Below are positions 1 to 9,214 of a stretch of 64,000 nt of DNA, in pieces. Origin of the DNA: Mycolicibacterium lutetiense. GTDB taxonomy: Bacteria; Actinomycetota; Actinomycetes; Mycobacteriales; Mycobacteriaceae. Each line of letters starts with the position of its first letter. Position 1 is the first letter of the stretch. A model generated the notes under the pieces. It saw only the letters and a program-made list of their open reading frames with translations. It did not search any database and was not told the origin of the DNA. The stretch covers positions 3,906,001-3,970,000 of the forward strand of contig NZ_JAGIOP010000002.1 of NCBI RefSeq assembly GCF_017876775.1. The letters are read 5' to 3'. Both the position numbers and the translations under genes were made by a program.

Positions 1-31
1 AGGCCCCGACCAGAATTCCCGGTCAGGGCCT
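1..31 (-). terminator. Hairpin downstream of tRNA-Pro
   Basis: An 11-bp inverted repeat with a 9-nt loop lies 20 bp beyond the 3' end of the minus-strand tRNA-Pro. The single imperfect position becomes a G-U pair only when the minus strand is transcribed, which suggests that orientation. Any U-tract would fall outside the window, so intrinsic termination is inferred from position and symmetry. Confidence 0.6.
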
Positions 32-50
32 CTACCTGCGAACACACCAG

Positions 51-124
51 TCGGGGTGGCGGGATTCGAACCCACGACCTCTTCGTCCCGAACGAAGCAC
101 GCTACCAAGCTGCGCCACACCCCG
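51..124 (-). tRNA. tRNA-Pro (anticodon CGG)
   Basis: The minus strand folds into a complete cloverleaf: acceptor stem CGGGGTG/CACCCCG, the D-arm, an anticodon arm whose 7-nt loop TTCGGGA gives anticodon CGG, and a T-arm containing GGTTCGAATCC. The discriminator base is A. The 3' CCA is not encoded. It reads proline codon CCG, which is frequent in a GC-rich genome. A hairpin follows it. Confidence 0.95.
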
Positions 125-216
125 CGTGAAGCTTCGACAGCCTATCGCACCGGGTGCCCCGAATGCCAAACGGCCACCTCGGGAAGCAAACCGGAATCGG
201 AGGCGTTATACGACGC

Positions 217-411
217 ATGACTGTCCTGGGCGCCACCGTCTATCTGGGGTTCATTGCCCTGGCGGTGTTGTGGCTCCTGCTGACGGCCGAGACCACTGAC
301 CCGGCCGATACGGATCAGGACCAGCTGCCCGAGCGTTCGAACTCCGACAACACCGCCGCGGCCTCCGAGGTGTCCAGCCCCTGGGCGCTGAGCCAGTCCG
401 CGTCGAAATAG
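217..411 (+). CDS. Possible small single-span membrane protein
   Basis: This 64-residue ORF has one strongly hydrophobic helix near its N-terminus (about residues 3-22, [20 protein letters not shown]) followed by an acidic, Asn/Ser-rich tail. The ATG at 217 is preceded by GGAGG about 13 nt upstream, slightly far for a ribosome-binding site; a longer reading from 154 has no such site. The last 97 bp lie antisense to the end of the cysteine-synthase-like gene, so part of the tail could be a by-product of that gene's codon pattern. I do not recognise a family. The hydrophobic helix lies outside the antisense overlap, which is the main argument that it is real. Confidence 0.4.
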   Translation: MTVLGATVYLGFIALAVLWLLLTAETTDPADTDQDQLPERSNSDNTAAASEVSSPWALSQSASK

Positions 412-1421
412 GTATCCGCGTAGCGGTCACCGCTGTCGGCCAGCAGGGTCACCACCGACCCGCTGCGGCCGTGGGCGATCATCTCGGCCAGCAGTTGGAA
501 CGCACCCCACAGGTTGGTACCGGTCGACGGCCCGACCCGCCGGCCCAGAACCCGGCTGGCGTGATGCGCCGCGGCCACCGATCCGCCGTCGGGGACGGCA
601 ATCATCTGATCGACCACGCCCGGCAGGAACGACGGCTCCACGCGTGGCCGGCCGATGCCCTCGATGCGTGACGAAGCCGCCGTGACGACGTCATCGCGGT
701 CCTGCGCGTAGCCGGGGAAGAACGCCGAATTCTCCGGGTCGACGACGCACAACCGCGAGGCATGCCTGCGGTAGCGGATGTAGCGACCGATGGTCGCACT
801 GGTGCCGCCGGTGCCGGCGCCCACCACGACCCACTCCGGAACCGGATGTGGTTCGAGACGCATCTGCTCGTAGATCGACTCGGCGATGTTGTTGTTGCCG
901 CGCCAGTCGGTGGCCCGCTCGGCATTGGTGAACTGGTCGAGATAGTGCCCGCCGGTCTCCTCGGCCAACCGCTGGGCCTCGGCATACACCTGCGAGGACT
1001 CGGTGACGAAATGACAACGCCCGCCTTGGGCTTCGATCAAGGCGATTTTGGAGGCACTGGTCGACGCGGTCATCACCGCGATGAACGGCAGCCCGAGCAG
1101 CGCCGCGAAATAGGCCTCGGACACCGCCGTCGACCCCGAGGACGCCTCGATGATCGTGGTGTCCTCACCGATCCAGCCGTTGCACAACCCGTACAGGAAC
1201 AGGGACCGGGCCAGCCGGTGCTTGAGGCTCCCGGTGATGTGGGTGGACTCGTCCTTGAGGTACAGCTGGACATCGACGTCATTGCCCCAGGCCGCAGGCA
1301 GCGGGTAGCGCAGCAGATGGGTGTCGGCGCTCCGTTTGGAATCGGCCTCGATCAGCCGCACCGCATTGTCGACCCACCGGCGTGGCCGGGGGCGGGAGGC
1401 GGTACAGCCAGGCCGGCTCAC
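315..1421 (-). CDS. PLP-dependent cysteine synthase/CBS-family lyase (Rv3684-like)
   Basis: This 368-residue protein has fold-type II PLP enzyme signatures of the O-acetylserine sulfhydrylase/cystathionine beta-synthase family. They are GSLKHR with the probable Schiff-base lysine at K67, SSGST at 94-98, the phosphate-binding loop [10 protein letters not shown] at 201-210 and STGTNLWG near 299-306. The family makes or breaks cysteine-type C-S bonds in the cytoplasm; the exact substrate cannot be read from sequence. The GTG start at 1421 overlaps the TGA of the upstream phosphoesterase as GTGA, so the two are probably translationally coupled. The reading frame stays open upstream to 1943 through the neighbouring gene, but that extension is codon-bias shadow. 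Confidence 0.85.
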   Translation of the reverse strand: MSRPGCTASRPRPRRWVDNAVRLIEADSKRSADTHLLRYPLPAAWGNDVDVQLYLKDESTHITGSLKHRLARSLFLYGLCNGWIGEDTTIIEASSGSTAVSEAYFAALLGLPFIAVMTASTSASKIALIEAQGGRCHFVTESSQVYAEAQRLAEETGGHYLDQFTNAERATDWRGNNNIAESIYEQMRLEPHPVPEWVVVGAGTGGTSATIGRYIRYRRHASRLCVVDPENSAFFPGYAQDRDDVVTAASSRIEGIGRPRVEPSFLPGVVDQMIAVPDGGSVAAAHHASRVLGRRVGPSTGTNLWGAFQLLAEMIAHGRSGSVVTLLADSGDRYADTYFDADWLSAQGLDTSEAAAVLSEFERSGSWS

Positions 1422-2362
1422 CGGGCCGAGACGGCCGGGCTGGATTGCCCGGCCCTGGTCCCCACGTGCCCACCGCCGGTCGGTGCTGCGACGAGTGTCA
1501 ACAGCGTGGCCTCCGGGCGGCAGCAGAACCGCACCGGCGCGAACGGCGACGTGCCGATGCCTGCGGACACGTGCAACTGCATGTGCGACCCCCACTTGGA
1601 GGCGCCCTTGGCCCGCGAGCGGTCGAGCTCGCAATTGGTCACGATGGCTCCGTAGAACGGCAGGCACAGCTGGCCGCCGTGGGTGTGCCCGGCCAGCACC
1701 AGCTGGTAGCCGTCGGCGGCGAAGCGGTCCAACACCCTCGGTTCGGGGGAGTGCGTGAGCCCCAACGTCAGGTTCGCCGCGCCGTTGGCCCGGCCGGCGA
1801 TGGTGTCGTAGCGGTCGCGCTTGAGGTGCGGATCGTCGACGCCGGCTGCCGAGATGTGCAGCCCGGCGACCTCGACATCGCGGCGGAGGTGGGTCATGTC
1901 GAGCCAGCCGCGCTCGGTGAAGGCCGCGCGCAGGTCCTGCCACGGCAGCGGCTCACCGTGCGTCCGGTGCTGCGGGTTGACGATGTAGTTCAGCGGGTTC
2001 TTCAGGCGCGGCGCGAAATAGTCATTGCTGCCGAACACGAACAGACCGGGGGCCGAAAGCAGATCGGTCAATGACTGCACGACGGCGGGCACGGCTTTGG
2101 GATGGGCCAGGTTGTCGCCGGTGTTGATCACCAGGTCGGGTTCGAGACGCGCCAGGTCACGCAGCCAGGCCTGCTTGCGACGCTGATTGGGACGCATGTG
2201 CAGATCGGACAGGTGCAACACCCGCAGGGGTGAGGAGCCCGGGGCCAGTACCGGCATGGTCGCTTCCCGCAGCACGAACGCATTGCGCTCGATCAGCGAC
2301 GCGTAGCCGATCCCGGCAACCAGCGAACCGGCGGTGACGGCAGCTGCCTTCTTAACTGACAT
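1418..2362 (-). CDS. Calcineurin-like metallophosphoesterase (Rv3683-like)
   Basis: A 314-residue protein with the complete metallophosphoesterase metal-site series: SDLH (D53, H55), GDN at 82-84, GSND at 111-114, a histidine in GLTHSP near 204, and HTHGGQ at 226-231. A hydrophobic N-terminal stretch (about 5-22) suggests membrane anchoring or export, as in YkuE/YaeI-type phosphoesterases acting at the membrane face. The substrate is unknown. The ATG at 2362 lies 27 bp beyond the end of ponA2 on the same strand, so the order ponA2, phosphoesterase, PLP enzyme reads as an operon. The stop is fused to the next start. Confidence 0.88.
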   Translation of the reverse strand: MSVKKAAAVTAGSLVAGIGYASLIERNAFVLREATMPVLAPGSSPLRVLHLSDLHMRPNQRRKQAWLRDLARLEPDLVINTGDNLAHPKAVPAVVQSLTDLLSAPGLFVFGSNDYFAPRLKNPLNYIVNPQHRTHGEPLPWQDLRAAFTERGWLDMTHLRRDVEVAGLHISAAGVDDPHLKRDRYDTIAGRANGAANLTLGLTHSPEPRVLDRFAADGYQLVLAGHTHGGQLCLPFYGAIVTNCELDRSRAKGASKWGSHMQLHVSAGIGTSPFAPVRFCCRPEATLLTLVAAPTGGGHVGTRAGQSSPAVSAR

Positions 2363-2389
2363 GCAGGCAAGCGTACTGCGAAGCGGTCC

Positions 2390-4843
2390 TCACGGGGGCG
2401 GCGGTGGAGGCCCGAGCACCGGGACGGTGATCGGAGGCAGCCCCGGGATCTCGACCACCGTCTGGCCGATCTCGACCGGCGGGCCTCCCGGCATCGGGAA
2501 CGCGACCGGAGGTGGCGGCGGGGCCGGCGGGATCCCGTTGCTGATCTGGATCGTGATGATCGAGCCCGGAATGGTCTGTCCGCTGGGCGCCGTGCCGACC
2601 ACGGTCCCGTACCGCGAGCTGCTGTTGACCGAGGCGGCGCCGTCGGCCACCTGGAATCCGGACTCCTTGAGCCGCTGACGTGCGGCCGTCTCATCCAGTC
2701 CGATCACGGTCGGCACCACCGAGCCGGGGCCGCCGTCGACGTAGCGCGGATCCGTCGGCGGCATGACCACCGGGCCGAAGCTGTTGGCGAGTGGCTTCAG
2801 GGCCGTGAACCAGGTACGGGCCGGCTCGTTACCGCCGAACAGGTTGCCGTCCCCGCACTGGCGCAGCGGGAACGAGCACAGCTCGCCGGGGCTGGTGGAA
2901 TCGTCATAGATGTAGTTGGCCGCGGCGTACTGGTTGGTGAAGCCGAGGAAGCCCGACGAGCGGTGCGCCTCGGTGGTGCCGGTCTTGCCCGACATCGGGA
3001 GGTCCCAACCCACCGAACCGGCCGAACCGGAGGCGGTACCGCCGGCCTGGTCGTCCTTGCTCATCGCATTGGCCAGCGTGTTGGCCAGACCCTCGGGAAC
3101 CGCCTGATCGCAGGTCTCGGTGGTCACCGACACCTCCTGACCGCGCCGGTCGAGCACCTGGGCGATCGGGTTGGGTGGGCACCAGGTTCCGCCCGAGGCC
3201 AAGGTTGCGGCCACATTCGACAGCTCGAGCGCGTTGACCTCGATGGGGCCCAGCGTGAACGAACCGATGTTCTGGCGCTTGACGAAGTCGGCCAGGCTCT
3301 CGTTGCTCTCCGGGTCGTAGTCGCGGGCGGTGCCGGGCAACGCGTAGGACCGCAGCCCCAGCTTGACCGCCATGTCGACCGACCGCTGCACGCCGATCTG
3401 CGAGATCAGCTTGGCGAACGCGGTATTCGGTGAGGTGGCGAGGGCGTCGGTGACACTCATCGAACCCCGGTAGCCGCCGGCGTTCTTCACGCACCAGGTT
3501 TCCTTTGGGCAACCCGGGGCGTCGCTGCTGCCCAGCCCCTTGGCCTGGAAGAACGCGGGCACCGCCAGTTGGGTGTTGATGCCCATCCCCATATCCATGG
3601 CCGCGGCCGTGGTGAAGATCTTGAAGATCGACCCGGCGCCGTCGCCGACGAGGGAGAAGGGTTGCGGCTGCATGGTCTCGCCGGCATCGGTGTTCAGGCC
3701 GTAGGTGCGATTGCTGCCCATCGCCAGGACCGGATGGGATTCCTTGCCCGGCTTGATCACGCTCATCACGCTGGCGATGCCCGGCGTATCCGGGCGGGCG
3801 ATACTGTCGATCGCCGACTTCACCGAGCCCTGCACCTCGGGATCGAGCGTGGTCTTGATCAGATAACCGCCCTTGGCTACCTGCTCCTTCGACAGTCCGG
3901 CGCGGGCCAGGTACTCCAGCGCGTAATCGCAGAAGAATGCCCGGTCACCGGCCGCGATGCAGCCCCGGGGCAGTGCCTTGGGCTGCGGCAGGACACCCAG
4001 CGGCTGCTGCTTGGCGGCCCGCAGCGCGTCGGCCTCCTGCGGGATGTTGTCGATCATGGTGTCCAGCACCAGGTTCCGCCGGGCCAGCGCACCGTCGGGA
4101 TTGGTGTACGGATTCAAGGCGCTGGTGGACTGCACCATGCCGGCCAGCAGCGCGGCCTGCTGCCAGTTCAGCTCGGAGGCGTTGACGTCGAAATATGTCT
4201 GCGCGGCGTCCTGAATGCCGAACGCGCCGTTGCCGAAGGAGACCAGGTTGAGATACCGGGTCAGGATCTCGGGCTTGGTGAATGTCTTGTCCAGCGTGAG
4301 GGCCATCCGGATCTCACGCAGTTTGCGGGCCGGTGTGGTCTCGATCGCGGCGCGGCGCTCGGCATCGGTCTGGGCGATCACCAGCAGCTGGTAGTTCTTC
4401 ACATATTGCTGCTCGATCGTCGAACCGCCGCGGGTGTCCGTGTCGCCACTCATATATCCGGTCAGGCCGGTCAGCGTGCCCTGCCAGTCCACACCGTTGT
4501 GTTCGGGGAAGCGTTTGTCCTCGATGGAGACCAGGGCGAGCTTCATCGTGTTGGCGATCTGATCGCTCGGCACCTCGAAGCGGCGCTGCGAATACAGCCA
4601 TGCAATGGTGTTGCCCTTGGCATCGACCATGGTCGAGACCTGCGGAACTTCACCGTCGACGAGGGCGGCCGAGCCGTTGGCCACGACGTCGGAGGCCCGG
4701 TTGGACATCAGGCCGAATCCACCCACCGCAGGGAACATGAGCGCGGCCACCAGCACGCTCGCGAGCAGCACACACCAGGCGAGTTTGATGACGGTGACCG
4801 CTTGGGGTGGCTGCGCGGGCGGTCGAGTCGGCAGCTCCGGCAT
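2390..4843 (-). CDS. ponA2: Bifunctional class A penicillin-binding protein PonA2
   Basis: The 817-residue protein has a short cytoplasmic N-terminus and a membrane anchor at about 22-38. A GT51 glycosyltransferase domain follows with its catalytic EDKRF motif (E108) and GGSTIEQQ (139-146). The transpeptidase domain has SIFK (S405, K408), SPN at 471-473 and KTGT at 620-623, and one PASTA domain spans about 706-770. A Pro-rich tail ends the protein. It polymerises lipid II glycan and cross-links stem peptides outside the membrane. In mycobacteria PonA2 is linked to stress and stationary-phase survival. It is divergent from whiB4 across a 297-bp gap. All catalytic motifs are intact. Confidence 0.95.
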   Translation of the reverse strand: MPELPTRPPAQPPQAVTVIKLAWCVLLASVLVAALMFPAVGGFGLMSNRASDVVANGSAALVDGEVPQVSTMVDAKGNTIAWLYSQRRFEVPSDQIANTMKLALVSIEDKRFPEHNGVDWQGTLTGLTGYMSGDTDTRGGSTIEQQYVKNYQLLVIAQTDAERRAAIETTPARKLREIRMALTLDKTFTKPEILTRYLNLVSFGNGAFGIQDAAQTYFDVNASELNWQQAALLAGMVQSTSALNPYTNPDGALARRNLVLDTMIDNIPQEADALRAAKQQPLGVLPQPKALPRGCIAAGDRAFFCDYALEYLARAGLSKEQVAKGGYLIKTTLDPEVQGSVKSAIDSIARPDTPGIASVMSVIKPGKESHPVLAMGSNRTYGLNTDAGETMQPQPFSLVGDGAGSIFKIFTTAAAMDMGMGINTQLAVPAFFQAKGLGSSDAPGCPKETWCVKNAGGYRGSMSVTDALATSPNTAFAKLISQIGVQRSVDMAVKLGLRSYALPGTARDYDPESNESLADFVKRQNIGSFTLGPIEVNALELSNVAATLASGGTWCPPNPIAQVLDRRGQEVSVTTETCDQAVPEGLANTLANAMSKDDQAGGTASGSAGSVGWDLPMSGKTGTTEAHRSSGFLGFTNQYAAANYIYDDSTSPGELCSFPLRQCGDGNLFGGNEPARTWFTALKPLANSFGPVVMPPTDPRYVDGGPGSVVPTVIGLDETAARQRLKESGFQVADGAASVNSSSRYGTVVGTAPSGQTIPGSIITIQISNGIPPAPPPPPVAFPMPGGPPVEIGQTVVEIPGLPPITVPVLGPPPPPP

Positions 4844-4987
4844 GGGTACAGAGTAGCCAGCTCGCTCAGGGTTCCTGTTCGAGAGCAGGCCCTGTGGGAT
4901 TTATCCCAGTTGCCTGCAGAAATACCTGGGTTCGCCCGAATACCGGTCAGACGGCACGGCCGTCCCAAAAAAGGCGGGTACAAACTG

Positions 4988-5017
4988 TTGCGTAAATACC
5001 CTCTGACCACCTAGCTT
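4988..5017 (+). promoter_or_regulatory. Candidate SigA-type promoter for whiB4
   Basis: In the 297-bp divergent gap between ponA2 and whiB4, TTGCGT (4988-4993) and TAGCTT (5012-5017) are separated by 18 bp. This fits a mycobacterial housekeeping promoter with a TANNNT -10 element. It would start RNA near 5024 and leave a leader of about 117 nt. The rest of the gap shows no ORF. Read by eye only. Confidence 0.35.
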
Positions 5018-5140
5018 GGACACACAGTGCGATCCAGGTAACACGGGCTGGCGCAATGTGGCGTAGATCGCAAGGGCTTTCTACCCGGGAGGTTCGACCG
5101 CCCGCCATCTGGGGAGATGGCTGGAACGAAGGGATCGCTG

Positions 5141-5500
5141 GTGTCAGGTATACGAACTGTCGCAGACAATATGAACGCTTCCGCCCCTGCCGCCACCCTG
5201 GTCCACCGAGGTGAGGGCGAAGCCCGGATCGCGTGGGTTTCGCAGGCGCGGTGCCGCCAGGCCGATCCGGACGAGCTGTTCGTCCGGGGTGCCGCCCAAC
5301 GTAAAGCCGCGGTGATCTGTCGGCACTGCCCGGTGATCCTCGAATGCGGCGCTGATGCGTTGGACAATCGCGTGGAGTTCGGAGTCTGGGGCGGAATGAC
5401 CGAGCGCCAGCGTCGTGCCCTGCTCAAGCAGCATCCCGAAGTCAATTCCTGGGCCGAGTTCTTCGCCGCCCAGCGCAAGCACCACCGCAGCGCGGTCTGA
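5141..5500 (+). CDS. whiB4: WhiB-family iron-sulfur regulator WhiB4
   Basis: This small Wbl protein carries the four cluster-ligand cysteines in the family pattern (C, then CRHC spacing, then C five residues later) and the turn GVWGG followed by the basic TERQRRALLK helix. WhiB4 is an oxygen- and NO-sensitive [4Fe-4S] protein that represses oxidative-stress genes once oxidised. I chose the GTG at 5141 (119 residues) because GAAGGG lies at good spacing. An ATG at 5117 would add eight residues, but its GGGGAG abuts the start codon with no spacer. It is divergent from ponA2 and convergent with the ATPase pair. Confidence 0.92.
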   Translation: MSGIRTVADNMNASAPAATLVHRGEGEARIAWVSQARCRQADPDELFVRGAAQRKAAVICRHCPVILECGADALDNRVEFGVWGGMTERQRRALLKQHPEVNSWAEFFAAQRKHHRSAV

Positions 5501-5528
5501 CCGACCAACGCGCGACCCCCGTAGCGCC

Positions 5529-5551
5529 ACCCGCCTGAATATCAGGCGGGT
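5529..5551. terminator. Bidirectional hairpin between whiB4 and the ATPase pair
   Basis: A perfect 10-bp inverted repeat (ACCCGCCTGA / TCAGGCGGGT) with a 3-nt loop lies between the convergent whiB4 and ATPase genes. The minus-strand gene's TGA (5542-5544) is inside it. There is no U-tract on either side, so it would be an unconventional, possibly bidirectional terminator. Confidence 0.5.
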
Positions 5552-6672
5552 TCAGCCACGCCCGTGATCTGGTCGGCGATCGCGCGTAGCGCGTCGAGAT
5601 CAGACACATCGAACGGCAGCGACGGCACTCCGACGATCGCCACATGCGGATTGGCCCCGGTGAACCGGGACAGCAGACGTACCTCACGCTTGGCGGTGTG
5701 CGCCCGATCGGCGTGGATGCGCAGCACCGCCGCGGTCAGTGAGTCCGGATCCTCGGCCGCCAACTCATCGGCGGCTTCCTCGGCCTTGTCGGCGTGAAGC
5801 TCGCACAGGGTGGGATGGGTGCGGTTGAGGATCAGGCCGGCCAGCGGCATGTGCTCGTTCGACAGCCGGTCGACAAAGAACGAGGCCTCGCGCAACGCGT
5901 CGGGCTCGGCCGCCGACACCACCACGAACTGGGTGCCGCGCCGCTTGAGCAATTCGTAGGTACGGTCGGCCTTCTCCCGGAAGCCGCCGAAGGTGGCATC
6001 CAGTGACTGCACGAAACCTGCTGCATCGGAGAGCATTTGCGACCCCAGCACGGTGGACAGGGCCTTCATGGCGAGTCCGACGGCGCCGGTGACGAGACGC
6101 CCGATCCCGCGCCCGGGTGCCAGCAGCATGCGCCACAGTCGGCTGTCCATGAAGCTGCCCAGGCGCTTCGGCGCGTCGAGGAAGTCCAGGGCGTTGCGCG
6201 AGGGCGGGGTGTCCACCACCACCAGGTCCCACTTGTCCTCGGCCAGCAGCTGGCCGAGCTTCTCCATCGCCATGTACTCCTGCGTGCCGGCCAGCGAGGT
6301 CGCCACGGTTTGGTAGAACTGGTTCTCCAGAATCGAGTCGGCGCGGTCCGTCCCGGAGTACTGCACCACCATCTCGTCGAACGTGCGGCGCATGTCCAGC
6401 ATCATCGCGTGCAGCTCACCGGTGACCTCCGGGGCCAACGGAACCCGCTGCGGGGTGTTCCCGAGATCCTTGATTCCCAGCGCCTGAGCCAATCGCTTGG
6501 CCGGGTCGATCGTGAGCACCACGACGGTGCGGCCGTACTCGGCGGCCCGCAGGGCCATCGCGGCTGCGGTGGTGGTCTTGCCGACTCCGCCTGCGCCGCA
6601 ACAGACTACGACGCGGTTGGCGGTGTCCGACAGGATCGAGTGCATATCTAATGCGGGCGGTTTGGCACTCAC
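5542..6672 (-). CDS. ArsA/GET3-like anion-transporting ATPase, second subunit (Rv3680-like)
   Basis: A 376-residue SIMIBI-class ATPase. It has a deviant Walker A loop, GAGGVGKTT, near residues 26-34, a switch-type TIDPAKR stretch near 55-61, and VVVDTPPS near 153-160. These are typical of the ArsA/Get3 family that couples ATP to client binding. In M. tuberculosis the orthologous pair is reported to affect glycerol and nitric-oxide tolerance. The GTG start at 6672 shares one base with the TAG of the upstream paralogue (TAGTG), so the two are translationally coupled and may form a heteromeric complex. The longer coupled pair differs from the single Get3 of eukaryotes. Confidence 0.88.
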   Translation of the reverse strand: MSAKPPALDMHSILSDTANRVVVCCGAGGVGKTTTAAAMALRAAEYGRTVVVLTIDPAKRLAQALGIKDLGNTPQRVPLAPEVTGELHAMMLDMRRTFDEMVVQYSGTDRADSILENQFYQTVATSLAGTQEYMAMEKLGQLLAEDKWDLVVVDTPPSRNALDFLDAPKRLGSFMDSRLWRMLLAPGRGIGRLVTGAVGLAMKALSTVLGSQMLSDAAGFVQSLDATFGGFREKADRTYELLKRRGTQFVVVSAAEPDALREASFFVDRLSNEHMPLAGLILNRTHPTLCELHADKAEEAADELAAEDPDSLTAAVLRIHADRAHTAKREVRLLSRFTGANPHVAIVGVPSLPFDVSDLDALRAIADQITGVAEPA

Positions 6673-7703
6673 TATCGGACCCCTTGCTGTTCCAGTGCTT
6701 CGGCGAGTTCGTACAGGCTGCCCAAGTCGACACCGTCGGTCAGTGCGGGCAACTCCAGGCGGGGCACATCGATGGCATCGAGCAGTTCGGCACTCTCGGC
6801 GCGCGCCGAGATCCGGGTGGCGTGCTGGATGGACTCGGTCAGTAGGCCGGCAAAATCGTTGTCCGCCAACGTGATCCCAGTCTTCGCCAGACCCGCGCGG
6901 ACCGCGTCGGCGTCGATGTCACCCTCGGCGGCCTTGATCAGGTCCTCAGGCGGAAGAAATGCCGGGATGTTGCGGTTGACGATCACGCTGCCGATCGGCA
7001 GACCCATCTCGGTGAGTTCGTCGATAGCCTCCAGGGTCTCCTGGATCGGCAGTGCCTCCAGCAGCGTCACAAGGTGGATCGCGGTCTGCTCGGAGTGCAG
7101 CAGTTTCACCACGCCATCGGCCTGGGAGTGCACGGGCCCACCCTTGGCCAGGTCGGAGACCGCCTTGGTGACGTCCAGGAATCGCGAGATACGGCCGGTG
7201 GGTGGGGAATCCACCACCACGGCGTCGTAAACCCCGCGTTTTCCTTTGGCGTCCTTGGCGGTTCGCGTCACGATTTCTTTGATCTTGCCGGTGAGCAGCA
7301 CGTCCCGCAGGCCGGGCGCGATGGTGGTGGCGAATTCGATGGCGCCGATGCGGCGCATCGCCCGGCCGGCCAGACCGAGGTTGTAGAACATGTCGAGGTA
7401 CTCCAGGAACGCAGCCTCGATGTCGATCGCGAGCGCGTTGACCTGTCCACCGCCATCGGCCGTGGCCACCTTGACTTCCTCGTACGGCAGCGGCGGTACG
7501 TCGAACAGCTGCGCGATGCCCTGCCGTTCCTCGACCTCGACCAACAGCACCTTCCGGCCGCCGGCCGCCAGGGCCAATGCCAATGCCGCCGCGACGGTGG
7601 ACTTGCCGGTGCCGCCCTTGCCGGATACGAAATGCAGGCGGGCCTTGGTGAGCCTCGACGGCCAGCCGACGTGTTTGGCGCCGCTCTCTGTGGTTGCCAC
7701 CAC
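6672..7703 (-). CDS. ArsA/GET3-like ATPase, first subunit (Rv3679-like)
   Basis: A 343-residue paralogue of the downstream ATPase, with Walker [10 protein letters not shown] near residues 29-37 and [10 protein letters not shown] near 165-174. The intact GKGGxGKS signature lysine predicts dimeric ATP hydrolysis as in Get3/ArsA. Soluble and cytoplasmic: no membrane segment is seen. The GTG at 7703 is divergent from the DUF4177 gene across 70 bp, so the pair probably shares a regulatory gap with the 7774-9190 operon. The two-subunit arrangement looks like a heterodimer, but this is inference from coupling and paralogy. Confidence 0.88.
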   Translation of the reverse strand: MVATTESGAKHVGWPSRLTKARLHFVSGKGGTGKSTVAAALALALAAGGRKVLLVEVEERQGIAQLFDVPPLPYEEVKVATADGGGQVNALAIDIEAAFLEYLDMFYNLGLAGRAMRRIGAIEFATTIAPGLRDVLLTGKIKEIVTRTAKDAKGKRGVYDAVVVDSPPTGRISRFLDVTKAVSDLAKGGPVHSQADGVVKLLHSEQTAIHLVTLLEALPIQETLEAIDELTEMGLPIGSVIVNRNIPAFLPPEDLIKAAEGDIDADAVRAGLAKTGITLADNDFAGLLTESIQHATRISARAESAELLDAIDVPRLELPALTDGVDLGSLYELAEALEQQGVR

Positions 7704-7773
7704 TGCATGCTAGCCAAGCCCCGGTGTCCGCCCGATAGGCTCGGGTCATGAATGAAGGAACTAGGTGGGCGGC

Positions 7774-7935
7774 GTGAGCGAAGCGAACAAATGGGAGTAC
7801 GCCACGGTGCCGTTGTTGACCCACGCCACGAAACAGATTCTCGATCAGTGGGGTGAGGACGGCTGGGAATTGGTCTCGGTGCTACCGGGCCCGACCGGCG
7901 AGCAGCACGTCGCCTATCTGAAGCGGCCGAAGTGA
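7774..7935 (+). CDS. DUF4177-type microprotein (Rv3678A-like)
   Basis: A 53-residue ORF with WEYATVPLL at its N-terminus, GWELVSVLP in the middle and AYLKRPK at the end, the compact pattern of DUF4177 proteins. The GTG at 7774 follows GGTGGGCGGC. Its TGA overlaps the next GTG (GTGA at 7932-7935), tying it to the RidA-like gene. Function is unknown. Its position at the head of a conserved mycobacterial operon and the translational coupling support that it is expressed. Confidence 0.8.
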   Translation: MSEANKWEYATVPLLTHATKQILDQWGEDGWELVSVLPGPTGEQHVAYLKRPK

Positions 7936-8387
7936 CCAACTCACAACGGCTGACCGAACTGGGCATCGAACTGCCCGGTGTGGTCGCGCCGCTGGCCGCC
8001 TACGTGCCCGCGGTGCGGACCGGCAACCTGGTCTACACCGCCGGTCAACTTCCGATCCAGGCCGGTGAGCTGCTGGCCACCGGCAAGGTCGGCGCGGAGA
8101 TCAGCCCCGAGCAGGCCAACGAGCTGGCCCGGGTCTGCGGCCTCAATGCGTTGGCCGCCGTGCACACGCTGGTGGGCATCGACTCCGTCGTCCGAATCAT
8201 CAAGGTGACCGGGTTCGTCGCCTCCGCACCCGGATTCAGCGGACAGCCCGCCGTCGTCAACGGCGCCTCCGAGCTGTTCGGCGAGATATTCGGCGAGGCG
8301 GGCGCGCATGCGCGTTCAGCCGTCGGCGTGTCGGAACTGCCGCGTAACGCTCCGGTCGAAGTCGAGATCATCGTCGAAACAGCGTGA
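7932..8387 (+). CDS. RidA/YjgF-family protein (Rv3678c-like)
   Basis: A 151-residue protein with the Rid fold pattern: GNLVYTAGQLPI near the N-terminus, ANELARVCGLNALAAVHTLVG in the middle and a C-terminal RSAVGVSELPRNAPVEVE. RidA proteins are trimeric enamine/imine deaminases that clear reactive 2-aminoacrylate. In this variant SAVGVSELP stands where classical RidA has RxxxxVxxLP; an arginine precedes it, so activity is plausible but not certain. Coupled at both ends by GTGA overlaps to the DUF4177 gene and the MBL-fold gene. Confidence 0.85.
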   Translation: MTNSQRLTELGIELPGVVAPLAAYVPAVRTGNLVYTAGQLPIQAGELLATGKVGAEISPEQANELARVCGLNALAAVHTLVGIDSVVRIIKVTGFVASAPGFSGQPAVVNGASELFGEIFGEAGAHARSAVGVSELPRNAPVEVEIIVETA

Positions 8388-9190
8388 CGGCAGCACAGCA
8401 CCCGGCCTACGGGCTGCTGCGACCGGTCGTCGAAACAGACACGGTGTCGGCCTCGGTGCTGCTGTGCGACAACCCGGGGCTGATGACCCTGGACGGGACC
8501 AACACGTGGGTGCTGCGTGGCCCGGGGAGCGACGAGATCGTCGTCGTCGACCCCGGTCCCGACGATGAGGCGCACATCGCGCGTATCGCCGCACTGGGCA
8601 AGGTCACGCTGGTGTTGATCAGTCACAAGCATGAGGACCACACCGGCGGCATCGACAAGCTCGTGGACCTGACGGGCGCCACCGTCCGCTCGGTCGGCAG
8701 CGGCTTCCTGAGGGGCCTGGGCGGCCCGCTGACCGACGGCGAGGTGATCGACGCGGCCGGGCTGCGGATCAAGGTGATGGCCACGCCCGGTCACACGGTC
8801 GATTCGCTGAGCTTCGTGCTCGACGACGACAACGGACCAGGGGCGGTCCTGACCGCCGACACCGTGCTGGGCCGCGGCACCACCGTCATCGACACCGAGG
8901 ACGGCAGCCTGCGGGACTACCTGGAGTCGCTGCAACGCCTGCAGGGTCTCGGCCCGCGCAGGGTGCTTCCCGGGCACGGCCCCGATCTACCGAATCTTCA
9001 CGAAGTGACGGCGATGTACCTGGCGCACCGCGAGCAGCGGTTGGACCAGATCCGGGCAGCCCTAAGGGAACTGGGAGATGACGCCGGGGCGCGACAGGTT
9101 GTCGAGCACGTCTACACCGATGTCGACCAGAAACTCTGGGATGCCGCCGAGAAGTCGGTGCAGGCCCAGCTGGACTATTTGCGGGACTAG
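8384..9190 (+). CDS. Metallo-beta-lactamase-fold hydrolase (Rv3677c-like)
   Basis: A 268-residue MBL-fold protein with the metal motif HKHEDHTGG, a downstream TPGHTVDS histidine near 135, TADTVLGRG near 160 and LPGHGP near 195, so both metal sites look complete. The family includes glyoxalase II-, LACTB2- and RNase-like hydrolases; the order of motifs fits the LACTB2-like subgroup. The GTG start overlaps the upstream TGA. It ends 24 bp before the convergent crp gene. The substrate cannot be deduced. Confidence 0.85.
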   Translation: MTAAQHPAYGLLRPVVETDTVSASVLLCDNPGLMTLDGTNTWVLRGPGSDEIVVVDPGPDDEAHIARIAALGKVTLVLISHKHEDHTGGIDKLVDLTGATVRSVGSGFLRGLGGPLTDGEVIDAAGLRIKVMATPGHTVDSLSFVLDDDNGPGAVLTADTVLGRGTTVIDTEDGSLRDYLESLQRLQGLGPRRVLPGHGPDLPNLHEVTAMYLAHREQRLDQIRAALRELGDDAGARQVVEHVYTDVDQKLWDAAEKSVQAQLDYLRD

Positions 9191-9214
9191 CGCGCGCTGT
9201 GCTGGACCCTCGCG

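Noticed and set aside
315..1943. Fusion of the PLP enzyme with the phosphoesterase
   Set aside because: The two families are in different frames; the extension beyond 1421 is an open shadow frame, and the genes meet at a GTGA overlap.
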